A stretch of 17,851 nt of DNA from contig CAZIOH010000117.1 in NCBI GenBank assembly GCA_964540815.1, positions 1 to 17,851 of the forward strand, given 5' to 3'. Origin of the DNA: CAZIOH01 sp964540815. Its GTDB lineage: Bacteria; Myxococcota_A; Polyangia; Fen-1088. Below the pieces are notes generated by a model. The model worked only from the letters and a program-made list of their open reading frames with translations. It had not been told where the DNA came from and made no database searches. Shown here one piece after another: positions 1 through 8,271 of this stretch (its first letter is position 1; each line of letters opens with the position of its first letter). The translations under genes were made by a program, and so were the position numbers.

Positions 1-1
1 C

Positions 2-969
2 GACGTGACCGCGCTCGATCCGGCCGCCCGGGACGTGGCCCTGGTCTTCCAGAACTTCTCCCTCTACCCGCGCTGGAGCGTGCGCCGCAACCTCGAGTTT
101 CCCTTGCGCGCGCCCGGGCGCAACCTGCCCGAGGCCGAGATTCGCCGCCGCATCGACTGGGCCGCCGAGATCCTCAAGATCACCCGCTTCCTCGATCGCG
201 ACTCCGCACGCCTCTCGGGCGGCGAGATGCAGCGGGTGGCCATCGGCCGCGCCATCGTGCGCCGCCCCCGCCTGTTCCTGATGGACGAGCCGCTCACCAA
301 CCTCGACGCCAAGCTGCGCGAGGCCCTCCGGGTCGAGCTGGTCGAGCTCCGGCGCACGCTCGGGACCCCGATGGTCTTCGTGACCCACGACCAGGCCGAG
401 GCTCTGTCGATGGCGGACCGGATCGTGGTGCTGTCCGAGGGGCGCATCCTGCAGACCGGCACCCCGCGGGAGATCTACGAGCGCCCCGCGTCGCCGGTGG
501 TGGCGCTGCAGCTCGGGCAGCCGGCCATCAACCTGCTGCCCGTGCGGCGGGACGCCGGGATGTGGTGCACCGCTGATGGGACCCCCCTGCTCGCCGCCGA
601 CGCCACCGGGCCGGCCGAGCGCTTGCTCGGCGTTCGCCCGGAGGCCATCACGCCGCTGGGGCTCGCGGAAGGGCCGGCCGCCGCCCAGGCGGCCTCCTCG
701 GCCCGCACGCCGGCCGCCGTGGTCCGGGTGGTCGAGTACATCGGCCCGACCACCACGCTGCTCTGCGAGTGGGCGGGCGCCCACGTGCACATCGTCGTTC
801 CCCGCCGCGGCAGCTTCCGCCCCGGGGATCGCCTGAGCCCGCGCATCGATGCCGCCCGCGCCATCCTGTTCGAGCGCGAGGCCGACGGTGCCCGTGGCGC
901 GTCGTCATCCTCATCAGGCCGGGCGCTCCCGACGTCGTCGCCTTCTCTCTTTCCGCCAGGAGGTTCCAC

Positions 970-973
<4 letters not shown>
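2..973 (+). CDS. ABC transporter ATP-binding subunit, MalK/UgpC-type (5' partial)
   Basis: This is the ATPase of a sugar-type ABC importer, working on the cytoplasmic face of the inner membrane to power uptake. The frame is open from base 2, so the N-terminus with Walker A lies outside the window. In order one sees the Q-loop (VFQNFSLYP), the ABC signature LSGGEMQR, Walker B with the catalytic glutamate (LFLMDEP), the D-loop (LTNLDAK) and the H-loop (VFVTHDQAEA). A C-terminal TOBE-like domain follows (LGVRPEAITP, then VVEYIGPTTTL), as in the MalK/UgpC group where it binds regulators or substrate. The last 30 or so residues are a serine/proline-rich tail without family resemblance. Its TGA overlaps the ATG of the next gene (ATGA), so the two are probably translationally coupled. 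The substrate cannot be told from the ATPase; the downstream enzymes point to a sugar or polyol. Confidence 0.95.
958..963 (+). promoter_or_regulatory. Strong Shine-Dalgarno site of the TIM-barrel gene
   Basis: A perfect AGGAGG lies inside the last codons of the ABC ATPase gene, six bases before the ATG at 970. It decides the start of the next gene, since the frame is open further upstream (to 769), and it implies efficient translation of the second cistron. Confidence 0.8.
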
Positions 974-2211
<1,238 letters not shown>

Positions 2212-2263
2212 CGGACGACCGACGGACGGAACCACATAACCCCGCGACCCGGAGAGACGACGG

Positions 2264-3409
2264 ATGGCAAAGCGCAAGCTGAACATCGCGATGATCGGCT
2301 ACGACTTCATGGGTCGGGCCCACTCGAACGCCTGGCGCCAGGTGGCGCACTTCTTCCAGGATGTCCCCTTCGAGCCGGTGCTGAAGGTGGTGGTCGGCCG
2401 CACCGAGGCCAAGGTGGTCGAGGCGCGCGACCGCCTCGGATTCCTCGAGCACGCCACCAGCTGGCGCGCGGTGCTGGCCCGCCCGGACATCGACATCGTG
2501 GACATCTGCACGCCGGGGGACTCGCACGCCGAGATTGCCGTCGCGGCCGCCGAGGCCGGCAAGGCCATCCTGTGCGAGAAGCCGCTCGCCAACACCCTCG
2601 CCGATGCCGAGCGCATGCTGGCCGCCGTGCGCAAGGCCGGGGTGATCCACATGCTCTGCCACAACTACCGGCGTTGCCCGGCCGTGGCCCTCGCCAAGCA
2701 GATCATCGCAGAGGGGCAGCTCGGGCGCATCAACCACTATCGCGGGGTCTACCTGCAGGACTGGATCGTCGACCCGAGCTTCCCGCGGGTCTGGCGCCTC
2801 GAGAAGGCCCGCGCCGGGTCGGGCTCCCTCGGCGACATCCTCTCGCACACCATGGATCTGTCGCGCTACCTGGTGGGCGAGCCGGTGGAGGTGTCGGGCC
2901 TCCTCAAGACCTTCATCACCGAGCGGCCGCTGCCCGGGGCTGCCGGCGGCCCCCTCGCGCCGGTCGACGTCGACGACAGCGCGCAGGCCCTGGTCAAGTT
3001 CGCGAACGGCGCGGTCGGCTACTACGAGGGCACCCGGTTCGCGCCGGGTCGAAAGAACTACAACCGCCTGGAGATCAACGGCTCGAAGGGGAGCCTGGTG
3101 TGGGATCTCGAGCGCATGAACGAGCTCGACGTCTACATCGAGAGCGGGCCGGACAGCGGGTTCCGCACCGTCTCGGTCACCGACGGCAAGCACCCGTACA
3201 TGGCGGCCTGGTGGCCGCCCGGCCACATCATCGGCTACGAGCACTCGTTCACCCACACCGTGTACGACCTGCTCCGCGCCATCGCCACCGGCGTGTCCCC
3301 CGCCCCCAACTTCGAAGACGGCCTGCAAAATCAGCGCGTCCTCGACGCCATCGAGCGTTCGTCGACCACGGGTCAGTGGCAGAAAATCAGCGAAAGGCAA
3401 ACCGGATGA
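2264..3409 (+). CDS. Gfo/Idh/MocA family NAD(P)-dependent oxidoreductase
   Basis: The 381-residue protein has the two-domain layout of the Gfo/Idh/MocA family. The N-terminal Rossmann domain begins IAMIGYDFMGRAH (residues 8-20). The nucleotide-pocket and catalytic-lysine motif CEKPLA is at 104-109, with K106 the expected catalytic lysine. The GSLGDILSHTMD stretch at 187-198 carries the conserved histidine H195 and an acidic residue of the active site. Length is normal for the family. These enzymes oxidise or reduce sugar hydroxyls, often on inositols or glucosides, with NAD or NADP. A GGAGAG Shine-Dalgarno lies seven bases before the ATG. The 52-base gap after the TIM-barrel gene shows no terminator, and the stop overlaps the next start as ATGA, so the gene is internal to the operon. 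The substrate is probably the sugar handled by the neighbouring isomerase. Confidence 0.93.
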   Translation: MAKRKLNIAMIGYDFMGRAHSNAWRQVAHFFQDVPFEPVLKVVVGRTEAKVVEARDRLGFLEHATSWRAVLARPDIDIVDICTPGDSHAEIAVAAAEAGKAILCEKPLANTLADAERMLAAVRKAGVIHMLCHNYRRCPAVALAKQIIAEGQLGRINHYRGVYLQDWIVDPSFPRVWRLEKARAGSGSLGDILSHTMDLSRYLVGEPVEVSGLLKTFITERPLPGAAGGPLAPVDVDDSAQALVKFANGAVGYYEGTRFAPGRKNYNRLEINGSKGSLVWDLERMNELDVYIESGPDSGFRTVSVTDGKHPYMAAWWPPGHIIGYEHSFTHTVYDLLRAIATGVSPAPNFEDGLQNQRVLDAIERSSTTGQWQKISERQTG

Positions 3410-4818
3410 GGACAAGGATCAGGACGACGACGACGACGGAGAGGATCACGACCGGAGGTCCGAAACCGCGCGTGGGCAGGACATCGACGCGTCGCAACGG
3501 CAAGGTCGTCACCAAGGTCGCCGGGAAGGTCGCGTGCGCCTTCTTCGCCCTGGCGGCGCTGGCGCTGGTCGCCTCGCCCGCCCGAGCCGAGATCCCGCTC
3601 GTGCAGTACGACGGCTGGCGGCTCTCCACCGATGGCCGTGTGAACACCTTCCTCAGCGTCGGCGAGGGACAAGGGCTGCCGGCCGGTCAGCCAGAATATC
3701 CGGGAGGCGCGGGCGGCACCGCCGACATCGCGACCTCCACCGGCGACATCCACTCCTCGCGCATCCGCAACGGCTTCCTGATGAGCATCCTCGGCTTCAC
3801 CGGCCAGAAGGAGCTCAGCCCCAACTTCAAGGTCACGACCCGGGTCGGGCTGTGGATGAACGTCACGGGGAGCCGCACCAAGAACAACGTGGGGCAGATC
3901 GATCCGCGCGAGCTCTACGGGAAGATCGAGGGTCACTGGGGGAGTCTGCTCGCGGGCAGTCACCTCTCGCTCTTCGGCCGCGGTGGCATCCTGGTCGACG
4001 CCGACATCGCCCATGACTACGGCCTCGGGTACCCCTGCGCCATCAAGGACGCATCCGGTGGGGCCTGCGGCATGGCGGGTTTCGGGGCGCCCTTCCCGGG
4101 GTTCGATCCCGGGTTCGTGTACGCGACCCCGAGCCTCGGGGGGCTTCAGGTCTCGGTCGGCATCTACGATCCAGCGATCATCGAGAACGCCAACCTCAAC
4201 CGTGCCCCGCTGCCGCGCGTGGAAGGCGAGGTCAAGTTCGATCTGCGCCAGATGCTCCGCCTGTTCGTCAGTGGATTCTGGCAGACCCTCGAAGGGACTC
4301 CCGCCGGCGGCACCAAGAACCTCAGCGTCAGCGCGTGGGGTGGTCAGGCGGGCGGGATGGTGGCGCTCGGCCCCATCCTGGTCGGTGGCGCCGCCTTCAC
4401 GGGGGCCGGATTCGCGCCCATCAACTACCTCGAAGAGGGCGTGATCTCCGCCGACTCCGAGGGTGTCCTGCGCAAGGCCAGCGGGGGCTTCGGGCTCGGG
4501 GCGGTGGTGATCGACGCGCTCCGGCTGAAGATCGCCGGCGGGGCGGGGGTGTGGCAGCTCCAGAAGACCGCGAACGATCCCCCCGAGCCCACCGCGACCA
4601 TGGCCACCAACCCGGCGCTCATCAAGCAGAACCTGGGCCTCACGGGCGGGCTCTACCAGACCACCGGCCCCGTGCACTTCACCCTCGAATACTTCCGAGC
4701 CCAGCACACCTGGTTCGACCGCGGGGTCGCCAGCCTGAACAACCCGGCGGTGGTGAGTATCGTCACGCCCAAGCAGGTCGTGAACTTCATCAACGTCGGA
4801 ATGACCGTGGTGTGGTGA
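3406..4818 (+). CDS. Outer-membrane beta-barrel porin-like protein
   Basis: The 470-residue product has a hydrophobic segment (about residues 43-57) ending in an ASPARA/E cleavage site after residue 61, so it is probably exported. The mature part is rich in glycine and alternating aromatic/hydrophobic strands (SSRIRNGFLMSILGF, FKVTTRVGLWMNV) and ends in tryptophan, all typical of a Gram-negative porin. I cannot name a family. The first 42 residues before the hydrophobic core are unusually long, threonine- and arginine-rich, and include five ACG codons in a row at 3424-3438. No other good start codon lies nearer the signal. The start overlaps the Gfo/Idh/MocA stop as ATGA. As last gene of the operon it would supply passage of the sugar across the outer membrane. 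A secreted beta-rich protein other than a porin is possible. Confidence 0.7.
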   Translation: MRTRIRTTTTTERITTGGPKPRVGRTSTRRNGKVVTKVAGKVACAFFALAALALVASPARAEIPLVQYDGWRLSTDGRVNTFLSVGEGQGLPAGQPEYPGGAGGTADIATSTGDIHSSRIRNGFLMSILGFTGQKELSPNFKVTTRVGLWMNVTGSRTKNNVGQIDPRELYGKIEGHWGSLLAGSHLSLFGRGGILVDADIAHDYGLGYPCAIKDASGGACGMAGFGAPFPGFDPGFVYATPSLGGLQVSVGIYDPAIIENANLNRAPLPRVEGEVKFDLRQMLRLFVSGFWQTLEGTPAGGTKNLSVSAWGGQAGGMVALGPILVGGAAFTGAGFAPINYLEEGVISADSEGVLRKASGGFGLGAVVIDALRLKIAGGAGVWQLQKTANDPPEPTATMATNPALIKQNLGLTGGLYQTTGPVHFTLEYFRAQHTWFDRGVASLNNPAVVSIVTPKQVVNFINVGMTVVW

Positions 4819-4826
4819 CCCTGCCC

Positions 4827-4849
4827 GCTCAGTCCTGGTCTGGCTGAGC
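4827..4849. terminator. Possible bidirectional terminator between convergent genes
   Basis: GCTCAG (4827-4832) pairs with CTGAGC (4844-4849). The stem extends by CC/GG around a one-base bulge and closes a six-base loop. It lies nine bases after the porin stop and touches the stop codon of the convergent gene. No T-run follows on either strand, so an intrinsic terminator is only moderately likely. A 10-bp palindrome, GAGCTAGCTC, overlaps its right edge (4845-4854). Confidence 0.3.
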
Positions 4850-5223
4850 TAGCTCCGTCCGATCCGGCGGTTCGACGGGACCGGGGTGACCGGCTTGGGA
4901 GGCAGCGGGATCAGCGGAGCGAGCCCCGGGCCCGGGACCGCGCGCGGGCGTGGTGGTTCGGCTGGTCCATAGGGGGCAATCCGGACGAGAGTCCCGTGCA
5001 CGCGGAAGGAACACCGGAAGATGCCCTGTCCGAGCGAGGCCAGCGCTGGCAATTCCAGGCACGGGACCCCATCCGCATCCAGGAAGGGCAGCGCCCGCTC
5101 GAGCTGGTCGTGGAGTCGCTTGGTCACGGAGCCCGGCAATCGGCGATCCTCGTCTTCGAGACCGTCGATCCAAGCCGACACCGCCAGTTTCGCCGCCTCG
5201 AGGTCCAGGTAGTGGTCACGCAT
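4849..5223 (-). CDS. Hypothetical protein, 124 residues, proline-rich C-terminus
   Basis: I do not recognise this protein. The first 50 or so residues look helical and strongly acidic/basic (MRDHYLDLEAAKLAVSAWID, then DRRLPGSVTKRLHDQLERAL). The middle (residues 52-85) looks beta-rich, with two cysteines (C55, C71) that are not in a metal motif. From residue 86 on it is proline-rich and probably disordered. There is no signal peptide or membrane segment. The frame is open upstream to 5388, but I take the ATG at 5223 because GGAAGAGAG lies just before it and because a promoter-like element and palindrome sit immediately upstream. It converges with the porin gene and lies 221 bases downstream of the E1-alpha-like gene, probably as its own transcript. 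The reality of the gene is supported mainly by these upstream signals. Confidence 0.5.
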   Translation of the reverse strand: MRDHYLDLEAAKLAVSAWIDGLEDEDRRLPGSVTKRLHDQLERALPFLDADGVPCLELPALASLGQGIFRCSFRVHGTLVRIAPYGPAEPPRPRAVPGPGLAPLIPLPPKPVTPVPSNRRIGRS

Positions 5224-5238
5224 AGGGCTCTCTTCCGC

Positions 5239-5260
5239 CCTGACAGTAACATGTGTCAGG
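5239..5260. promoter_or_regulatory. Operator-like palindrome upstream of the hypothetical gene
   Basis: CCTGACA (5239-5245) and TGTCAGG (5254-5260) form a perfect inverted repeat with an eight-base centre. It lies 16 bases before the ATG at 5223 and just downstream of the proposed -10 box. This is where a dimeric repressor would block transcription. It could also be a hairpin in the mRNA leader. Confidence 0.4.
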
Positions 5261-5269
5261 ACGAGGCGT

Positions 5270-5298
5270 AAAGTAGGGGCTGGCCTCGTCAGAGGCAA
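5270..5298 (-). promoter_or_regulatory. Putative sigma-70 promoter of the hypothetical gene
   Basis: On the minus strand a TTGCCT box (5298-5293) and a TACTTT box (5275-5270) are separated by exactly 17 bases. The start point would fall near 5263, at the edge of the palindrome. A locally AT-rich stretch with a TCGAAA/TTTCGA inverted repeat (5307-5332) lies just upstream. Boxes match consensus only in part (TTG for -35, TA...T for -10). Confidence 0.35.
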
Positions 5299-5444
5299 CC
5301 CCGGGCTCGAAACTTTTTCGCCGCATTTTCGAGGCGGCGCCGATGAGCGCGAGCGCACGGATCTCCGTCGCGGCCAGGCGCCGGGCACGCCTGTCGCGTC
5401 TCGGCGGCGGGCGTGACATGCATTCCGACGCGAGCGAGCCTGCG

Positions 5445-6863
5445 TCAGGGCTTGCGGCGGATCCGCCGCAGGTCGGCACCTTGCTCGACCAGGGCCGTCG
5501 GCGGAGATGCGTACACGTCCTCGACGAGCGTGTCGACCGATGGGGCGGACACCCCGATCTCGGCCGCGAGGGCGGCGTCGATCTCGGCGTCGATCTCGGC
5601 GGCCCAGGCCACCTGATCGCTGGCCGCCAGAATCGTCGATTCATGCAGCCAACGTGACAGCCGCCGCATCGGATCGCCCGTGAAGGCCGGCTCCGGCACA
5701 GCCTCCGGAGGTGCCGCCCCTGCCCCTGCCCCTGGGCCTGCCCCTGGGCCTGCCCCTGCCCCTGACCCTGCCCCTGGCCCTGCCCAGACTGGGCGTGCGA
5801 GGCGCTCCGTCACCGCCTCGATCAGGGTCGGACCGGCACCCCGGCGAGCCGCCTCGACGGCCGCGCGAGCGACCTGGAACACGGCCACGGCATCCCCCCC
5901 GTCCACCCGGATCCCGGGGATCCCGTAGGCCAGCGCCTTGACCGCGACCGTCTCGGAGCCGAGGCCCACGCCGCCCCCGAGGTGGCTCGCCGACGTGGTC
6001 GAGGAACCGTTGGCAGCCACGCTGGCGACCGTGTTGATGCACACGAAGACGGCAGGGACATGAAAGACGGCGGCGAAGTTGAGCCCGGTGTGGAAGTCCT
6101 CGCCAGCGGTGGCCGCGGCGTCGAGGTAGCAGAGGACCACGGTGTCGTCTCGCTTGATCTTCGCAGCCCATGCCAGGCCAGCCGCCTGAGGAAGGTGGGT
6201 CGACGCCGACGCCGAGGCGGGCAACACGTTGAGCGCGCGCGCCGCCACCGGGTGCCCCGGAGCCTGTCGTCCCTTGGCGCGATCGTTGGCATTTCCGAGC
6301 ACGTTCGCGAGATAGGCCCGCAGCGGCAATCCGCGATAGAGGGCGGCCGCACCCTCACGGTGTCCAGGGACGACCCAGTCCCGTGCGGTCAGGGTGGCGA
6401 GCGGGGCGATGGTGGCAGCCTCCAGCCCTCCGAGCTCGTAGGCCGGCGCCGGCATGCTCTCGCGCACCTCGGTGGCCATCGGAAGCCGTCCGGTCGCGGT
6501 CGCCGCCGTCAGTCGAAGCTCGAGGCGATGGACGCGCAGCATCCCCCGGAAGATCTCGCGCCAGATCTGGGGGCCGGGGTCGGTGGCGCCCCCGGGCCCG
6601 TCCGCGAGGGCGGAGACCAGCCCGGTCGCCAGCCGCAAGGCCTCGTCGCTGTAGACCTCGACCATCTCCGCCACCACGTCGCCCATCCCCGCGCGAATCT
6701 TCGGGGGCATGCGCGGCGGCCGCGGCCGCTCGGGGACGTCCGCCGCGGTCCCGGTCCCCCCGCTCGCCGGGGGCGGGGGAGGGCCGGCGGTCGGCGTGGG
6801 CGCGACGGCCGCCGCGGCGACCGGCGGCTTTTCCCGGCTCTGTGGGGTCTTGGATGCTGCCAT
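5445..6863 (-). CDS. Degenerate 2-oxoacid dehydrogenase E1 alpha-like subunit
   Basis: This 472-residue protein matches the E1-alpha fold of pyruvate/branched-chain 2-oxoacid dehydrogenases: RDWVVPGHREGAAALYRG (161-178), THLPQAAGLAWAAK (222-235), EDFHTGLNFAAVFHVPAVFVC (255-275) and PTLIEAVTERLARP (345-358). E1-alpha normally holds the diphosphate and Mg of thiamine diphosphate through GDG and, about 26 residues on, NN. Here the GDG position reads D248-A249-A250 and NN reads N277-T278. The conserved loop after PTLIEAVTYR, which carries HSTSDDP, is replaced by an AG/PG repeat (about 362-382). The N-terminal 55 residues are a proline/alanine-rich extension. The frame is unbroken, with family residues resuming after each altered motif, so this is divergence rather than a frameshift. 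It starts 29 bases after the E2 stop with a weak ribosome site. I infer a non-catalytic or altered partner of E1-beta. Confidence 0.85.
   Translation of the reverse strand: MAASKTPQSREKPPVAAAAVAPTPTAGPPPPPASGGTGTAADVPERPRPPRMPPKIRAGMGDVVAEMVEVYSDEALRLATGLVSALADGPGGATDPGPQIWREIFRGMLRVHRLELRLTAATATGRLPMATEVRESMPAPAYELGGLEAATIAPLATLTARDWVVPGHREGAAALYRGLPLRAYLANVLGNANDRAKGRQAPGHPVAARALNVLPASASASTHLPQAAGLAWAAKIKRDDTVVLCYLDAAATAGEDFHTGLNFAAVFHVPAVFVCINTVASVAANGSSTTSASHLGGGVGLGSETVAVKALAYGIPGIRVDGGDAVAVFQVARAAVEAARRGAGPTLIEAVTERLARPVWAGPGAGSGAGAGPGAGPGAGAGAAPPEAVPEPAFTGDPMRRLSRWLHESTILAASDQVAWAAEIDAEIDAALAAEIGVSAPSVDTLVEDVYASPPTALVEQGADLRRIRRKP
5717..5785. repeat. CCCCTG-type hexanucleotide tandem repeat inside the E1-alpha-like gene
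   Basis: About eleven imperfect copies of a six-base unit (CCCCTG, with variants such as GGCCTG and ACCCTG) lie head to tail. On the minus strand they encode alternating Gly-Ala/Gly-Pro. Because the unit is two codons long, slippage changes linker length without breaking the frame. Confidence 0.8.
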
Positions 6864-6892
6864 GGGGTGTCTGGGCTGAATGGGCTCGTCGG

Positions 6893-8257
6893 TCAGATCG
6901 AATCCAGGAACATGAGGCCGGGGTTCTCGAGGGTGGTCTTGATCTCGGCGACGAACCGCGCGGCCTCGTGGCCGTCCACGATGCGATGGTCGACCGAGAT
7001 GGACAGGTTCATCATGTCCCGGACGACCACCCGCTTGCCATCCGCCATCGGGCGCTTGGCGATCTTGTGGATCCCCAGGATCGCCGCCTCGGGAAAGTTG
7101 ATGATCGGGGTGGCGAGCAACCCACCGAGCGCGCCCAGGCTGGTGATGGTGAAGGTCGAGCCGGACAGCTCCTCGCGGGTGGCCTTGCCGGCCCGCGTGG
7201 CGTCGGAGAGGCGACGAATCTCGCCCGCCAGCTCGACCAGGGTGCGCTGGTCGGCGTTGCGGATGACCGGCACGATGAGCCCGCTGTCGGTCGCGGTGGC
7301 GAGCCCGATGTGGCGCGCCGCGTGCTGGACGATCTCTCCGGCCGCCTCGTCGAGGGTCGCGTTGAGCTGGGGAAAGCGCGCGAGCGCGCCGGCGGTGGCC
7401 TTGATGAAGAATGGGAGGAACGACAGCTTGACGTCGCGCCCAGCCAGCCGCTGGTTGGCCTTTTCCCGCAGCACGACCAGATCGGAGACGTCGACCTCCT
7501 CGACGTAGGTGAAGTGTGCGGCCGTGTGCTTGGAATGCACGAGGTGCTCGGCGATCTTCTTCCGCACGCCCCGAAAAGGGATCCGCACGTCGTGGCCGCC
7601 AGCGCCAGCGCCGAGCGCCCCGGCGCCCGTCGCGCTCGGTCGGATCGCGCTCGGTCGGATCGCGCTGACGGCGAGCGGCTTGTTCGGAACGGCCGCGCCG
7701 CCGCCCGAGGTCACGCCCGTGAGTCGCGCCCCGACAGGCCGGGCGCCGACGTGGGCACGCACGTCATCCGAGGTGATGCGTCCAGCCCGGCCGTTGCCGG
7801 TGATCTGGCGAATGTCGATCCCGAGGGTCCGCGCCAGCTTGCGCGTCGCCGGCGTCGCCAGCACCGGCGCCCTCGCCCCGGCCGCGAGGGGGTCCGCGGG
7901 AGTGGAGGGCGCGGAGGGCGCGGCCACCGGGAGCGGCCCGACAGCGGCGACACGGGCGGGCGCGACCCCGGCCCCGGCGGTGACGGCACCTGCGGGGGAA
8001 GGCCCGGCTGGGTCGCCCGCATCGGTGTCGATGGTGATGAGGACCCGACCCACCGGACAGACCTGCCCCTCGGCGAACAGGCGCTGGGCCACGCGCCCGG
8101 CGCGCGGCGCCGGGATCTCGACGGTCGCCTTGTCGGTCATCACCTCCACGAGCGGCTGATCCTCCCGCACGAGATCACCCTCGGCGACCAGCCAGCGCAC
8201 CACCTCGCCCTCGACGACGCCTTCCCCGATGTCGGGCAATTTGAACTCGTAGAGCAT
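6893..8257 (-). CDS. 2-oxoacid dehydrogenase E2 (dihydrolipoamide acyltransferase)
   Basis: The 454-residue E2 core protein carries acyl groups from E1 to CoA. It has one lipoyl domain (residues 1-77) with the lipoylated lysine K43 in VMTDKATVEIP. An alanine/proline-rich linker leads to a peripheral-subunit-binding domain (about 131-171, VLATPATRKLARTLGIDI...GRITSDDV). A second linker leads to the catalytic domain from about 222, ending with the active-site motif DHRIVDG (423-429; H424 and D428) and a typical C-terminus (LENPGLMFLD). The catalytic domain resembles branched-chain E2 (acyltransferase of the BCKDH type) more than pyruvate E2, although pyruvate cannot be excluded. Start ATG at 8257 is fixed by the lipoyl domain; the frame runs open further upstream. 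The gap after the E1-beta stop is 14 bases and contains AGAGG. An E3 gene is not in the window. Confidence 0.95.
   Translation of the reverse strand: MLYEFKLPDIGEGVVEGEVVRWLVAEGDLVREDQPLVEVMTDKATVEIPAPRAGRVAQRLFAEGQVCPVGRVLITIDTDAGDPAGPSPAGAVTAGAGVAPARVAAVGPLPVAAPSAPSTPADPLAAGARAPVLATPATRKLARTLGIDIRQITGNGRAGRITSDDVRAHVGARPVGARLTGVTSGGGAAVPNKPLAVSAIRPSAIRPSATGAGALGAGAGGHDVRIPFRGVRKKIAEHLVHSKHTAAHFTYVEEVDVSDLVVLREKANQRLAGRDVKLSFLPFFIKATAGALARFPQLNATLDEAAGEIVQHAARHIGLATATDSGLIVPVIRNADQRTLVELAGEIRRLSDATRAGKATREELSGSTFTITSLGALGGLLATPIINFPEAAILGIHKIAKRPMADGKRVVVRDMMNLSISVDHRIVDGHEAARFVAEIKTTLENPGLMFLDSI
7631..7666. repeat. 15-bp tandem repeat in the E2 interdomain linker
   Basis: The unit CGCGCTCGGTCGGAT occurs twice exactly (7631-7645, 7646-7660), followed by six bases of a third copy. 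In E2 it encodes the doubled SAIRP in the flexible linker before the catalytic domain, so length change here would be tolerated. Confidence 0.85.
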
Positions 8258-8271
8258 GGCCTCTGGATTGG

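Noticed and set aside
5311..5339. CGCCGC/GCGGCG hairpin next to a T-run as a terminator
   Set aside because: The T-run (CTTTTT) precedes the hairpin on the + strand, and on the minus strand it reads as A residues after the stem. Neither orientation gives stem followed by T.
5445..6863. Frameshift as the cause of the altered E1-alpha motifs
   Set aside because: Family residues before, between and after the changed motifs (EDFHTGLNFAAV, PTLIEAVTERL) are in one frame, so a shifted segment cannot explain the substitutions.
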